A DNA stretch of 10,646 nucleotides from Candidatus Fermentibacterota bacterium. Lineage in GTDB: Bacteria; Fermentibacterota; Fermentibacteria; Fermentibacterales; Fermentibacteraceae. The translations under genes were made by a program, and so were the position numbers. The stretch is taken from contig JAKLEF010000041.1 in the NCBI GenBank assembly GCA_022703195.1, positions 1-10,646 of the forward strand, given 5' to 3'. Shown here piece after piece: positions 1-6,913 of this stretch; within the stretch, counting starts at the first letter, position 1; each line of letters begins with the position of its first letter. A model generated the notes under the pieces. The model saw only the letters and a program-made list of their open reading frames with translations. It made no database searches and was not told where the DNA came from.

Positions 1-1805
1 ATAATAAGACCCTCGCCGCACAGCTTTATTCTGAATTTAAAGAGTTCTTCCCGAAGAATGCGGTGGAATATTTCGTCAGTTACTACGACTACTACCAGCC
101 GGAGGCGTACATCCCTTCATCCGACATGTTCATCGAGAAGGATGCCGATCTCAATGACGAGCTCGACCGGCTGAGGCTCAAGGCCACCGCAGCCCTCCTC
201 TCCAGGCGCGACGTGATCGTAGTGGCGTCGGTGAGCTGCATCTACGGCCTGGGCAACCCCTCCACCTTCCGAACCACCCGTATCGAACTCACGAGGGGGG
301 ACGTCCTGCCGCCCGAGGACCTCTGCATGTCCCTGGTGCAGATGCAGTACGAGAGGAACGACATAGCCCTGACGCGCAGCCGCTTCAGGGTTCGCGGGGA
401 TGTCGTGGACGTCGTTCCGTCCTACGCCGATACCGGGGTGCGCATCGAGTTCTTCGGCAACGAGATAGAGTCGATCCGCGAGATCGACCACCTCACCGGG
501 AGGCTCCTGGGGGAGATCGACAGGGCGTACATCTATCCCGCCAAGCACTTCGTCACTGCCGCCCCCGACCTGGACAGGGCGATAACGCTCATAGAGAAGG
601 AGCTCGAGGCGAGGCTGCTCTGGCTGAAGGCGCGGGGGAGGATACTGGAGGCCCAGAGGCTCCAGTCGAGGACGGGCTACGACCTCGAGCTGCTCTCCCA
701 GACCGGCTACTGCCCGGGCATCGAGAACTACAGCCGCCACCTCGCCGGAAGGGCCGAGGGGGAGAGGCCTGCATGCCTCCTGGACTATTTCCCCGAAGAC
801 ATGATCGTGTTCATCGACGAGTCCCACAGGACCATCCCCCAGATCAGGGGGATGTACAGGGGTGACAGGGCGAGGAAGGAGACCCTGGTCGAACACGGCT
901 TCCGCCTGCCCTCGGCTCTGGACAACAGGCCCCTCTTCCTCGAGGAGTTCGAGGCTGTCTGCGGCCAGAAGATCTGCCTCTCCGCGACGCCTGCCCCGTA
1001 CGAGCTGGAGAAGTCGGAACGCGTCGTGGAGCTCATCGTGCGGCCCACCGGGCTTGTGGACCCCGTTCTCATCGTGCGTCCCGCTACAGGGCAGGTCGAC
1101 GACCTCCTGGAGGAGACGAGGCGCACCGTGGAGAGCGGGGGCAGGGTGCTCGTGACGACTCTCACGAAGAAGATGGCTGAGCAGCTCGCGTCCTTCATGG
1201 AGGATCTGGGCATCAGGGCCAGATACGTCCACAGCGAGATAGACGCGCTGGAGAGGGTTTCGATCCTCCGCGACCTCAGGCTCGCCGAGTTCGACGTGCT
1301 CGTCGGGGTGAACCTGCTCAGGGAGGGGCTCGACCTTCCCGAGGTGTCCCTCGTGGCCGTGCTCGACGCAGACAAGGAGGGCTTCCTCCGTTCGAGGACA
1401 AGCCTCATACAGACCGCCGGCCGCGCTGCCAGGAACCTGGCCGGGCGGGTCATCCTGTACGCCGACACGGTCACGGATTCCATGAAGGATGCGATGGAGG
1501 AGACCGGACGGAGGCGTTCCATACAGCTGGCGTACAACGAGGAGCACGGGGTCGTCCCGAGGGGGATCATGAAGACCCGGGAGGAGATACTCCGCACCAC
1601 CAGCATAGCGGATTCCGCCGGGAAGGCCGGCCCCGCCCCCGACCTCTCCGACCTTCCCGCAGATCCGGAGAAGGCGGTTGCGCGCATAGAGGCCCTGATG
1701 CTGGATGCCGCCTCGAGGCTGGAGTTCGAGGAGGCCGCCAAACTCAGGGACGAGCTGCGCAGGCTTCTCCAGGCCGCCGGACGCACCGGGCCCTCCAGGG
1801 GTTGA
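1..1805 (+). CDS. uvrB: Excinuclease ABC subunit B (UvrB), 5'-truncated
   Basis: UvrB is the damage-verifying helicase-like subunit of nucleotide excision repair in the cytoplasm; it receives DNA from UvrA and then recruits UvrC. The window opens inside the gene: the frame from position 3 reads NKTLAAQLYSEF, normally about residue 70, so the Walker A loop is off the edge. About 600 residues remain, as expected for a ~670-residue family. Visible are the beta-hairpin YYDYYQPEAY (near 84-113) that locks onto DNA, the DESH helicase motif (816-827) followed by RTIPQIRGMYRGDRARKE, the C-terminal helicase motifs VGVNLLREGLDLPEV and QTAGRAARN, and a C-terminal UVR domain (residues ~555-590 of the fragment, EFEEAAKLRDELRRL) that contacts UvrC. 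Stop TGA is at 1803-1805. Identity is essentially certain. The first ~45 bases have unusually AT-rich wobble positions for this genome. Confidence 0.98.
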   Translation, partial: NKTLAAQLYSEFKEFFPKNAVEYFVSYYDYYQPEAYIPSSDMFIEKDADLNDELDRLRLKATAALLSRRDVIVVASVSCIYGLGNPSTFRTTRIELTRGDVLPPEDLCMSLVQMQYERNDIALTRSRFRVRGDVVDVVPSYADTGVRIEFFGNEIESIREIDHLTGRLLGEIDRAYIYPAKHFVTAAPDLDRAITLIEKELEARLLWLKARGRILEAQRLQSRTGYDLELLSQTGYCPGIENYSRHLAGRAEGERPACLLDYFPEDMIVFIDESHRTIPQIRGMYRGDRARKETLVEHGFRLPSALDNRPLFLEEFEAVCGQKICLSATPAPYELEKSERVVELIVRPTGLVDPVLIVRPATGQVDDLLEETRRTVESGGRVLVTTLTKKMAEQLASFMEDLGIRARYVHSEIDALERVSILRDLRLAEFDVLVGVNLLREGLDLPEVSLVAVLDADKEGFLRSRTSLIQTAGRAARNLAGRVILYADTVTDSMKDAMEETGRRRSIQLAYNEEHGVVPRGIMKTREEILRTTSIADSAGKAGPAPDLSDLPADPEKAVARIEALMLDAASRLEFEEAAKLRDELRRLLQAAGRTGPSRG

Positions 1806-1830
1806 CACCCCTGCGGCCCCCGTCCATACT
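1802..1830 (+). promoter_or_regulatory. Predicted sigma70-type promoter overlapping the uvrB stop codon
   Basis: A perfect TTGACA (-35) lies at 1802-1807 and includes the uvrB TGA stop. A 17-base spacer leads to CATACT (1825-1830), which matches TATAAT at four of six positions. Transcription would start near 1837, giving a leader of about 33 bases before the ATG at 1871. The ideal spacing and consensus -35 make this the best promoter candidate in the window. It would uncouple the secreted-protein gene from uvrB. Confidence 0.6.
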
Positions 1831-1856
1831 AGCCTCGCAAGTACCCATAACCCTTG

Positions 1857-1864
1857 AAAGGGGG
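1857..1864 (+). promoter_or_regulatory. Ribosome binding site fixing the start of the secreted-protein gene
   Basis: AAAGGGGG lies six bases upstream of ATG 1871. This frame is open further upstream to a TTG at 1802, but that codon has no ribosome binding site of this quality and would put a non-hydrophobic extension before the signal peptide. ATG 1871 is therefore the better start. Confidence 0.65.
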
Positions 1865-1870
1865 CTCTTG

Positions 1871-2476
1871 ATGAAGAGGGTTCTTTTCGTACTCGGTGCC
1901 CTTGCAGTCGCGGCCTTCGCGGCAAACAGCGTTCAGCTGGATCGCCCGCTGTACATCCCCGGAACCGACGCGACGTTGTCGTATGACGACGCCTCCGCCA
2001 ACTGGCTGACCTGGGGCGGGCTCTACAGGGGTGTATGGTTCAACGTGGCCGACTTCGGCACCACCGGCACCTGGGAGGCCGACAACACCGAGTTCTGGTT
2101 CTACCACCACTCGAGCTATCCCTGGGACACCGCCTCCTTCTACGCCGAAGTCTACAATGGCGACGTCTCCACCCCGGTCACCCTGCTGAACCAGACCTCC
2201 GTCACCGCCACCCACTATGCCGCGGTGTACGCCAACTACTCCTCCCCCGTCATCACCGAGGAGCAGTTCTGGGTCCTGATCAACACCGAGATGTCCGGCG
2301 GCGGCTGGCCTTCGGTGCTGGGCGACCCCACCTACTCCGGTGTCGACCACAGCTTCTTCAGCGATGACTTCATCGTCTGGGAGCCGTGGGGCATGGGCGA
2401 CTACTTCATCCGCACCAACGGCGAGTTCTCGCTGAACAGCGAAACCTGGGGCGCCATCAAGGCCCTGTACAACTAG
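1871..2476 (+). CDS. Secreted tryptophan-rich protein of unknown function
   Basis: A 201-residue exported protein that I cannot assign to a named family. The N-terminus has a classic Sec signal peptide: MKR, a hydrophobic stretch to about residue 16, and an A-F-A cleavage site near residue 17. No lipobox cysteine is present; indeed there is no cysteine at all. The mature part has about 11 tryptophans and many tyrosines and phenylalanines, alternating with Gly, Ser, Thr and Asn, which suggests an all-beta sandwich. It includes a YDDASANW segment near residues 38-45 and GDYFIRTNGEF near the C-terminus. There is no later hydrophobic anchor, so the product is probably periplasmic, surface-attached or released. 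The gene has its own promoter, ribosome binding site and terminator, so it is a single-gene transcript that could be strongly expressed. A binding or structural role is possible but unproven. Confidence 0.85.
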   Translation: MKRVLFVLGALAVAAFAANSVQLDRPLYIPGTDATLSYDDASANWLTWGGLYRGVWFNVADFGTTGTWEADNTEFWFYHHSSYPWDTASFYAEVYNGDVSTPVTLLNQTSVTATHYAAVYANYSSPVITEEQFWVLINTEMSGGGWPSVLGDPTYSGVDHSFFSDDFIVWEPWGMGDYFIRTNGEFSLNSETWGAIKALYN

Positions 2477-2494
2477 TACCTGTTCCGGTTCCCG

Positions 2495-2528
2495 GGGGCG
2501 CCGGCTCGTCCGGCGCCCCTTTTCTTTT
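2495..2528 (+). terminator. Strong intrinsic terminator after the secreted-protein gene
   Basis: A perfect 10-bp stem pairs GGGGCGCCGG (2495-2504) with CCGGCGCCCC (2510-2519) around a five-base loop CTCGT. A T-rich tract TTTTCTTTT follows at 2520-2528. It begins 18 bases after the TAG stop, so it should end that transcript and insulate the ispH gene downstream. Confidence 0.92.
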
Positions 2529-2601
2529 GCACGGGCGGCGACTCCCGGCCCGCCGGGGGTGCCGCCGATCCCGGCCTTCGGTAGATTCATCCGGTCGGCA
2601 T

Positions 2602-2606
2602 GGAGG
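2602..2606 (+). promoter_or_regulatory. GGAGG ribosome binding site supporting a TTG start for ispH
   Basis: GGAGG lies five bases upstream of TTG 2612. The in-frame ATG at 2600 overlaps this site and has no ribosome binding site of its own. Starting at TTG places the first iron-sulfur cysteine at residue 12, the same number as in E. coli IspH, which favours TTG. The same ATGGAGGT word precedes the TTG start of purB. Confidence 0.6.
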
Positions 2607-2611
2607 TTTCC

Positions 2612-4345
2612 TTGAGCGTTACGGTTGCGAGGAGCTCCGGATTCTGCTGGGGCGTAAGGCGCGCGGTGGACCTCGTGCTGGCCGAGCTCAAGCGCGGAAG
2701 GGGCCCCTTCCGCGTGATCGGCCCCCTAGTCCACAACCCGCTGGTCCTGGAGGCCCTCTCCGAGCGGGGCGTCGGGATATGCACCGATGCTTCCGGCGCG
2801 GAGGGCGGGGTGCTCTTCCTGAGAACCCACGGAACCACTCTGGAGGAGCGGCGCAGCCTCGAGGCGGGTTCGACCGCCAAGCTCAGGGACCTCACATGCC
2901 CGAGGGTCGGGAGGGCTCTCTCCGCAGCCCGCTCCAGGCGCGCCTCCGGCCATGACGTGCTGATACTCGGCGATCCCGGGCACCAGGAGGTCCGCGCTCT
3001 CAGGTCATATGCCGGAGGCGAGGGATCCTTCGTCATCCAGGGTCCTTCCGACGTCCCCCACCTTCCCTTCCTGCCGAAGCCGTTCCTGCTCTCGCAGACC
3101 ACGCAGGACTCCGAGATCTTCGACAGGACGGTCGAGGCGCTGCTGGAACGCTTCCCGAACCTCCAGTGGGAGAATACGATTTGTGAATCCACCGCTTCCA
3201 GGCAGTCCGAGCTGCGCAGCCTGCTGGCCAGGGCGGACTGCGTAGTCGTAGTCGGCGGGAGGGAGAGCGCCAACACAGGGAGGCTCGCCGCGATCGCGCG
3301 GGAGAAGGGACTGCCCGCATTCCTCGTGGAGACTGCGGAGGATATCGACGCCGAATCCATTGCCGGCTACAGGAGGATCGTCCTAACAGCGGGCGCCTCG
3401 ACCCCGAGCTGGGAGATCAGGCGCGTGCTCGGGAGGCTCCAGGAGATCCAGGGCACCAGGGTGAGGGGAGCCTACACCTTCCTGCGCGGGGTCGTATTCC
3501 AGAACTGGCACATCCTCCCGATCGCCCTGCTGATCGGGCTGGCGGGGGGCTCGATCCTCGGCACCGGGCCTCGGCTCCTGCCCTCCCTCGTATCAGCCCT
3601 CGTGCTGTTCGCGCTGCACAGCTTCAACGCGATACTCGAGTCGGGCCTTTCCCGGGTCGACAGCGAGGAGAGGCAGGCGCTCATCAGGAGGCACTCGACG
3701 GCCATCGCGGTCCAGGGGTTCGCCGCTCTGGCGGCCGGCATCGCACTGTCGCTGCGCCTGAGCCCGGTGTACGGGATAGTCCATGCCGCCTCCCTCGTCC
3801 TGTATGCCCTCTATTCGAGCCCCCTGATGGGGGGTAGCAGGCTCCCGCCCGGAGGGCTCAGGGCCCTGCCCGGTTCCAGGGACATCCTGTTCGCGATGGG
3901 CTGGGTGGTGCTCCTCTGCCTCCTCCCGCTCGCGGCCGACTTCGCATCGGGCGTCTCTCCGGCCGCGCCTGCCGGGGCCCTGGTCTGGTCGGTCCACCTC
4001 CTCCTCCTCTTCCTGGGCCGGTCGCTGATGATGGACCTGGTGGACATCCAGGGGGATGCGATGGTGGGCAGGGACACCCTCCCGATCGCTCTCGGCATAA
4101 GGAACGGGAGACGCCTGCTCAAGCTCTTCATGGGCGCTCCGGTGGCCATGACGTCAGCCGCAGTGCTGGCCGGCCTTCTGCCCCCTCATGCCCTCTGGGC
4201 GCTGGTGGGCAACGCCTGGCTGCTTTGGGGATATTCACGGATCATGAAAACCCCGTTCCCGGGGGAGCTGGTGACCAGGATCGCCGGGGACGGCGCACTG
4301 TTCGCGGCGGGAGCCGCACCGCTGGTATACGCCCTTCTGGCCTGA
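2612..4345 (+). CDS. ispH: IspH (HMBPP reductase) fused to a UbiA-family prenyltransferase domain
   Basis: The N-terminal ~285 residues are IspH, the [4Fe-4S] enzyme that reduces HMBPP to IPP and DMAPP in the last MEP-pathway step. From TTG 2612, the cluster cysteines are C12 (GFCWGV), C96 (LTCPRV) and C191 (TICESTASRQ). Substrate residues are H41, H73 (RTHGTT), H124 and E126 (GHQEV), T163 (SQTT), S219, N221 and S263; all are present. After a short linker, residues ~299-576 form about nine hydrophobic segments typical of UbiA intramembrane prenyltransferases. The second Asp motif is intact (D475, D478, D482 in DLVDIQGD, then GRDTLP), as is a YSSPL...SRDILFAMGW stretch. The first NDxxDxxxD motif is degenerate (NAILESGLS). 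The frame is continuous, so this is a true fusion in the sequence given. The prenyl acceptor is unknown. An alternative start is ATG 2600. Confidence 0.93.
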   Translation: MSVTVARSSGFCWGVRRAVDLVLAELKRGRGPFRVIGPLVHNPLVLEALSERGVGICTDASGAEGGVLFLRTHGTTLEERRSLEAGSTAKLRDLTCPRVGRALSAARSRRASGHDVLILGDPGHQEVRALRSYAGGEGSFVIQGPSDVPHLPFLPKPFLLSQTTQDSEIFDRTVEALLERFPNLQWENTICESTASRQSELRSLLARADCVVVVGGRESANTGRLAAIAREKGLPAFLVETAEDIDAESIAGYRRIVLTAGASTPSWEIRRVLGRLQEIQGTRVRGAYTFLRGVVFQNWHILPIALLIGLAGGSILGTGPRLLPSLVSALVLFALHSFNAILESGLSRVDSEERQALIRRHSTAIAVQGFAALAAGIALSLRLSPVYGIVHAASLVLYALYSSPLMGGSRLPPGGLRALPGSRDILFAMGWVVLLCLLPLAADFASGVSPAAPAGALVWSVHLLLLFLGRSLMMDLVDIQGDAMVGRDTLPIALGIRNGRRLLKLFMGAPVAMTSAAVLAGLLPPHALWALVGNAWLLWGYSRIMKTPFPGELVTRIAGDGALFAAGAAPLVYALLA

Positions 4346-4361
4346 TGCCCGGGCTGCAGAT

Positions 4362-4366
4362 GGAGG
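4362..4366 (+). promoter_or_regulatory. GGAGG ribosome binding site for the purB TTG start
   Basis: GGAGG lies seven bases before TTG 4374. The resulting N-terminus IDRYSVPEMAAIW is exactly where adenylosuccinate lyases begin. The nearby ATG at 4360 is out of frame, so TTG is the start. Confidence 0.75.
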
Positions 4367-4373
4367 TCGCGAC

Positions 4374-5687
4374 TTGATAGACAGGTACTCTGTTCCGGAG
4401 ATGGCGGCGATCTGGTCGGACGAATCGAGGTTCTCCCGCTGGCTGGAGATAGAGATCCTGGCGATCGAGGCGAGGGTCGCTTCGGGAGCCGTTCCTCCCG
4501 GCGACCTCGATCTCGTCAGGGCGGGAGCCCGCTTCGATCCTGCGCGCATCTCCGAGATCGAGAAGGAGACGCGCCACGATGTCGTGGCCTTCCTCACCTG
4601 CGTCTCGGAGGGTCTGGGGCCAGAGTCGAGGCACATCCACTACGGCATGACCTCCAGCGACATACTCGACACCGCGCTCGCGATGCAGCTGCGCGACTCG
4701 ACGCGGCTCATCTCGGCGGCGCTCTCGGCCTGCGACGAAGCGCTCCGCTCCCTGGTGGAGAGGACCCGGGGGATCGCCTGCATCGGCAGGACGCACGGCA
4801 TGCACGCAGAACCGGTCACGCTGGCCCTCAAGTTCGCCGGGTTCCTGGCCGAGCTCCGCAGGGCCTCGGCGAGGTTCGAGGCCGCGGCCGAGGGCGCCTG
4901 CGTAGGCAAGCTGTCCGGCGCCGTGGGCACCTATGCGCATCTCGACCCTTCGGTCGAGGAGTACGTGATGGGGAAGCTCGGCCTGGGACGCGAGGACGTA
5001 GCCACCCAGGTGGTCGCGCGCGACAGGCATGCCGCATTCCTGTTCGCGCTCGCATCGATCGGGGGCGCCCTCGAGAGGTTCGCCACGGAGGTGCGGCACC
5101 TGCAGAGGACCGAGGTCGGCGAGGTCGAGGAATCGTTCGGCCAGGGGCAGAAGGGCTCCAGCGCCATGCCCCACAAGAGGAACCCGGTACAGAGCGAGCG
5201 CCTGTGCGGCCTCGCGAGGCTGCTGCGGGGATATCTGCTGGCGGGGCTGGAGGATTCCGTGCTCTGGCACGAGAGGGACATAAGCCACTCGTCGGCCGAG
5301 AGGTTCATCCTCCCCGACGCCTGCGGGGTGGCGTGCTACGCGCTTGCCAGGGCCTCCGAGATCGCCGGCGGGCTGAGGATCTTCCCTGAGGCGGTGGCTG
5401 CGAACCTCGCACTCGGCGGGGACAGGTACGCCTCACAGGCAGTCCTGCTGGCGCTCGTCGACGGCGGATTCACGCGCGAGGAAGCCTATGCCTGCGTCCA
5501 GCGGGCCGCGATGCGTGCCCAGGAGCGCGGCACGAGCTTCCTCGCCGAAGCCGGCGAGGAGCGGGAGATTGCCGGGATCCTCGACAGGGCGGGGCTCGAG
5601 GCACTCTGCAGCCTGCACAGGCATCTTGCCCACGAGGAAGAGATTCTGGCCAGGGTCCTCGGGCCCGAGCCTGTGGCGCAGGTGTGA
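4374..5687 (+). CDS. purB: Adenylosuccinate lyase (PurB)
   Basis: PurB eliminates fumarate from SAICAR to give AICAR and from adenylosuccinate to give AMP, so it serves both IMP synthesis and the branch to AMP. At 437 residues it matches the compact bacterial type (B. subtilis ~431). The fumarase/aspartase superfamily motifs are all visible: TRHDVVAF (residues 66-73, H68), TSSDILDT (93-100), the general-acid region GRTHGMHAEP with H141, and the signature loop GSSAMPHKRNP (261-271) carrying the catalytic serine. The start is TTG with a good GGAGG. The gene begins 28 bases after ispH-ubiA and ends 60 bases before the next gene, consistent with one operon, although a possible -10 box lies in the downstream gap. 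Nothing is missing or unusual in the protein; it should be active as a cytoplasmic homotetramer. Confidence 0.97.
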   Translation: MIDRYSVPEMAAIWSDESRFSRWLEIEILAIEARVASGAVPPGDLDLVRAGARFDPARISEIEKETRHDVVAFLTCVSEGLGPESRHIHYGMTSSDILDTALAMQLRDSTRLISAALSACDEALRSLVERTRGIACIGRTHGMHAEPVTLALKFAGFLAELRRASARFEAAAEGACVGKLSGAVGTYAHLDPSVEEYVMGKLGLGREDVATQVVARDRHAAFLFALASIGGALERFATEVRHLQRTEVGEVEESFGQGQKGSSAMPHKRNPVQSERLCGLARLLRGYLLAGLEDSVLWHERDISHSSAERFILPDACGVACYALARASEIAGGLRIFPEAVAANLALGGDRYASQAVLLALVDGGFTREEAYACVQRAAMRAQERGTSFLAEAGEEREIAGILDRAGLEALCSLHRHLAHEEEILARVLGPEPVAQV

Positions 5688-5697
5688 CCGGCGGAGA

Positions 5698-5703
5698 TAT
5701 AAT
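5698..5703 (+). promoter_or_regulatory. Possible -10 box upstream of the GAF/GGDEF-like gene
   Basis: A perfect TATAAT sits in the 60-base gap between purB and the next gene, in an otherwise very GC-rich region. No good -35 lies 16-18 bases upstream (the sequence there is GGCGCA-like) and there is no extended -10 TG. It could be a weak or activator-dependent internal promoter for the signalling gene and purLQS, or chance. Confidence 0.3.
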
Positions 5704-5747
5704 CACTTTTCGTACGGTTTCTGCCGTCTTCCCCGGGAGGTACCGGA

Positions 5748-6902
5748 ATGGATTATGCGGTTGGTGCCGTCGCCGGCTTCGCGCTGGCCACGCTCTTGCT
5801 CCTGCGCTTCCTGTACCTCGCCGGAACGAGGCGGAAGCTCCTCGAGGAGCGCAATGATCTTTGCGTCAAGGAGATAGAGAATCTCAGACGCGAGATCAAG
5901 GAGGACTCCGAGAAGAGCGCCGAACAGCTCCGGGAGATCCAGCAGCACCGCGACCTGGCCATCCTGCTGCCAGAGTTCGTGAAGCAGATCTTCTCCGCCC
6001 GCAAGGCCGAGGAGCTGGCCGCATACATGGCCCGCGCAGTGAAGCACATGACCGGTGCAGCCGGCATCGCGATCTTCCTCGCGGACAGAACGGGCAAGCG
6101 CCTCAGCCTCGACTTCCAGGAAGGCCTCTCCGACAGGCTCAGAACGCATCTCGCCTTCGGCGTGGGCGAGGGCCATGTCGGCTTCGTGGCCGAGACCGGC
6201 CGCGTCTTCTCCGCCGAGGAGTTCCGCAGGGAGTCGGTGCTCGTGAAGAAGCAGATAGAGGCTTCGGCCATACCGGGATACGTGCCGGACTTCGCCGCCC
6301 CCATGACCAGCCAGGGGGTCCTGTTCGGCGTTCTCTGCCTCAACTCGATCCCGCCCGCCGCCACGCTCGTCAGGGAGAGGGTCAGGGCCATAGCGGCGAT
6401 CGGAGCCGCCGCCAACGAGAACATCAGGCTGCTCGAGAGGTTCGAGATCGCCGCCGACCTCGACCCCGACACCGCCCTTCCGGGCAGGAACCAGCTCAAC
6501 GTCAGGATGGACTCCGAACTCGAGAGGGTGCGCAGGTTCTCCAGCCCTCTGTCCATCATCGAGCTCCAGGTCCCGCAGGGCTCCCTGCCCGACAGGCTGC
6601 TGGCCAGGGAGGTCATGCGCATGTGCGCCAACCATCTGAAGGCCACCATGCGCAACATCGACACGGGCATCAGGATATCCCGCGATTCGATCCTCCTCCT
6701 CCTCCCCGGAACGGGCACGGACGGTCTCGACATCGTCCTGAACAGGATCGCGCGCGAGATCCCCGGCACCTCCAACGAGGAAGGCGACCGGATCGACTCC
6801 GTGCGCATGCGCAGCTGGACGTGCGAGCCCACCGACGATCTGGCCGTCGAGGCCGTGCTCTCCAGGCTCGATTCCGCCGTTTTCCAGGACCACCACGTCT
6901 GA
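5748..6902 (+). CDS. Membrane-anchored GAF protein with degenerate GGDEF domain
   Basis: A 384-residue putative signalling protein. Residues ~3-26 form one transmembrane helix after a three-residue N-terminus. Residues ~29-68 are a charged, probably coiled-coil, stretch. Residues ~72-236 resemble a GAF sensor domain (AGIAIFLADRTGKRLSL, GVGEGHVGFVAETGR, APMTSQGVLFGVLCLNS). From ~238 the sequence follows a diguanylate cyclase fold, opening DPDTALPGRNQL where active enzymes read DxLTGLPNRR. The GGDEF loop is replaced by SRDSI (311-315, in RISRDSILLLLP) and the metal-binding aspartate segment by IIELQVP, so c-di-GMP synthesis is not expected. The start has GGGAGG seven bases upstream. It ends 11 bases before purL, implying co-transcription. 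A nucleotide-sensing or scaffolding role tied to purine supply is inference only. GAF assignment is fair; the GGDEF relation is by fold pattern. Confidence 0.8.
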   Translation: MDYAVGAVAGFALATLLLLRFLYLAGTRRKLLEERNDLCVKEIENLRREIKEDSEKSAEQLREIQQHRDLAILLPEFVKQIFSARKAEELAAYMARAVKHMTGAAGIAIFLADRTGKRLSLDFQEGLSDRLRTHLAFGVGEGHVGFVAETGRVFSAEEFRRESVLVKKQIEASAIPGYVPDFAAPMTSQGVLFGVLCLNSIPPAATLVRERVRAIAAIGAAANENIRLLERFEIAADLDPDTALPGRNQLNVRMDSELERVRRFSSPLSIIELQVPQGSLPDRLLAREVMRMCANHLKATMRNIDTGIRISRDSILLLLPGTGTDGLDIVLNRIAREIPGTSNEEGDRIDSVRMRSWTCEPTDDLAVEAVLSRLDSAVFQDHHV

Positions 6903-6913
6903 CGGAAGGTAGT

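Noticed and set aside
117..1925. A 600-residue open frame on the minus strand opposite uvrB
   Set aside because: It mirrors a conserved gene in high-GC DNA, where antisense frames stay open because stop codons are rare. Its product is low-complexity with no motifs, and uvrB is certain on the + strand.
2541..2599. Hairpin-like CCCGGC/GCCGGG and a TAGATT -10-like word before ispH as a riboswitch or promoter
   Set aside because: The palindrome has only a two-base loop, no -35 lies at the right distance, and the leader would be almost absent. In such GC-rich DNA these are expected by chance.
4360..4377. Five-codon reading frame (ATG GAG GTC GCG ACT, stop) overlapping the purB start, as a possible leader peptide
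   Set aside because: The ATG has no ribosome binding site of its own and coincides with the purB GGAGG, so it is more simply the Shine-Dalgarno context. It is mentioned only as part of the TTG-start observation.
5714..5727. Small ACGG/CCGT inverted repeat between purB and the next gene as a terminator
   Set aside because: Four base pairs with no T-tract is too weak, and the genes look co-transcribed.
5861..6913. Upstream extension of the purL frame, which would give a ~1100-residue fusion
   Set aside because: This region is clearly coding in another frame for the GAF/GGDEF-like protein. ATG 6914 has a ribosome binding site and gives the normal PurL N-terminus, and the extension is repetitive Arg/Pro-rich sequence.
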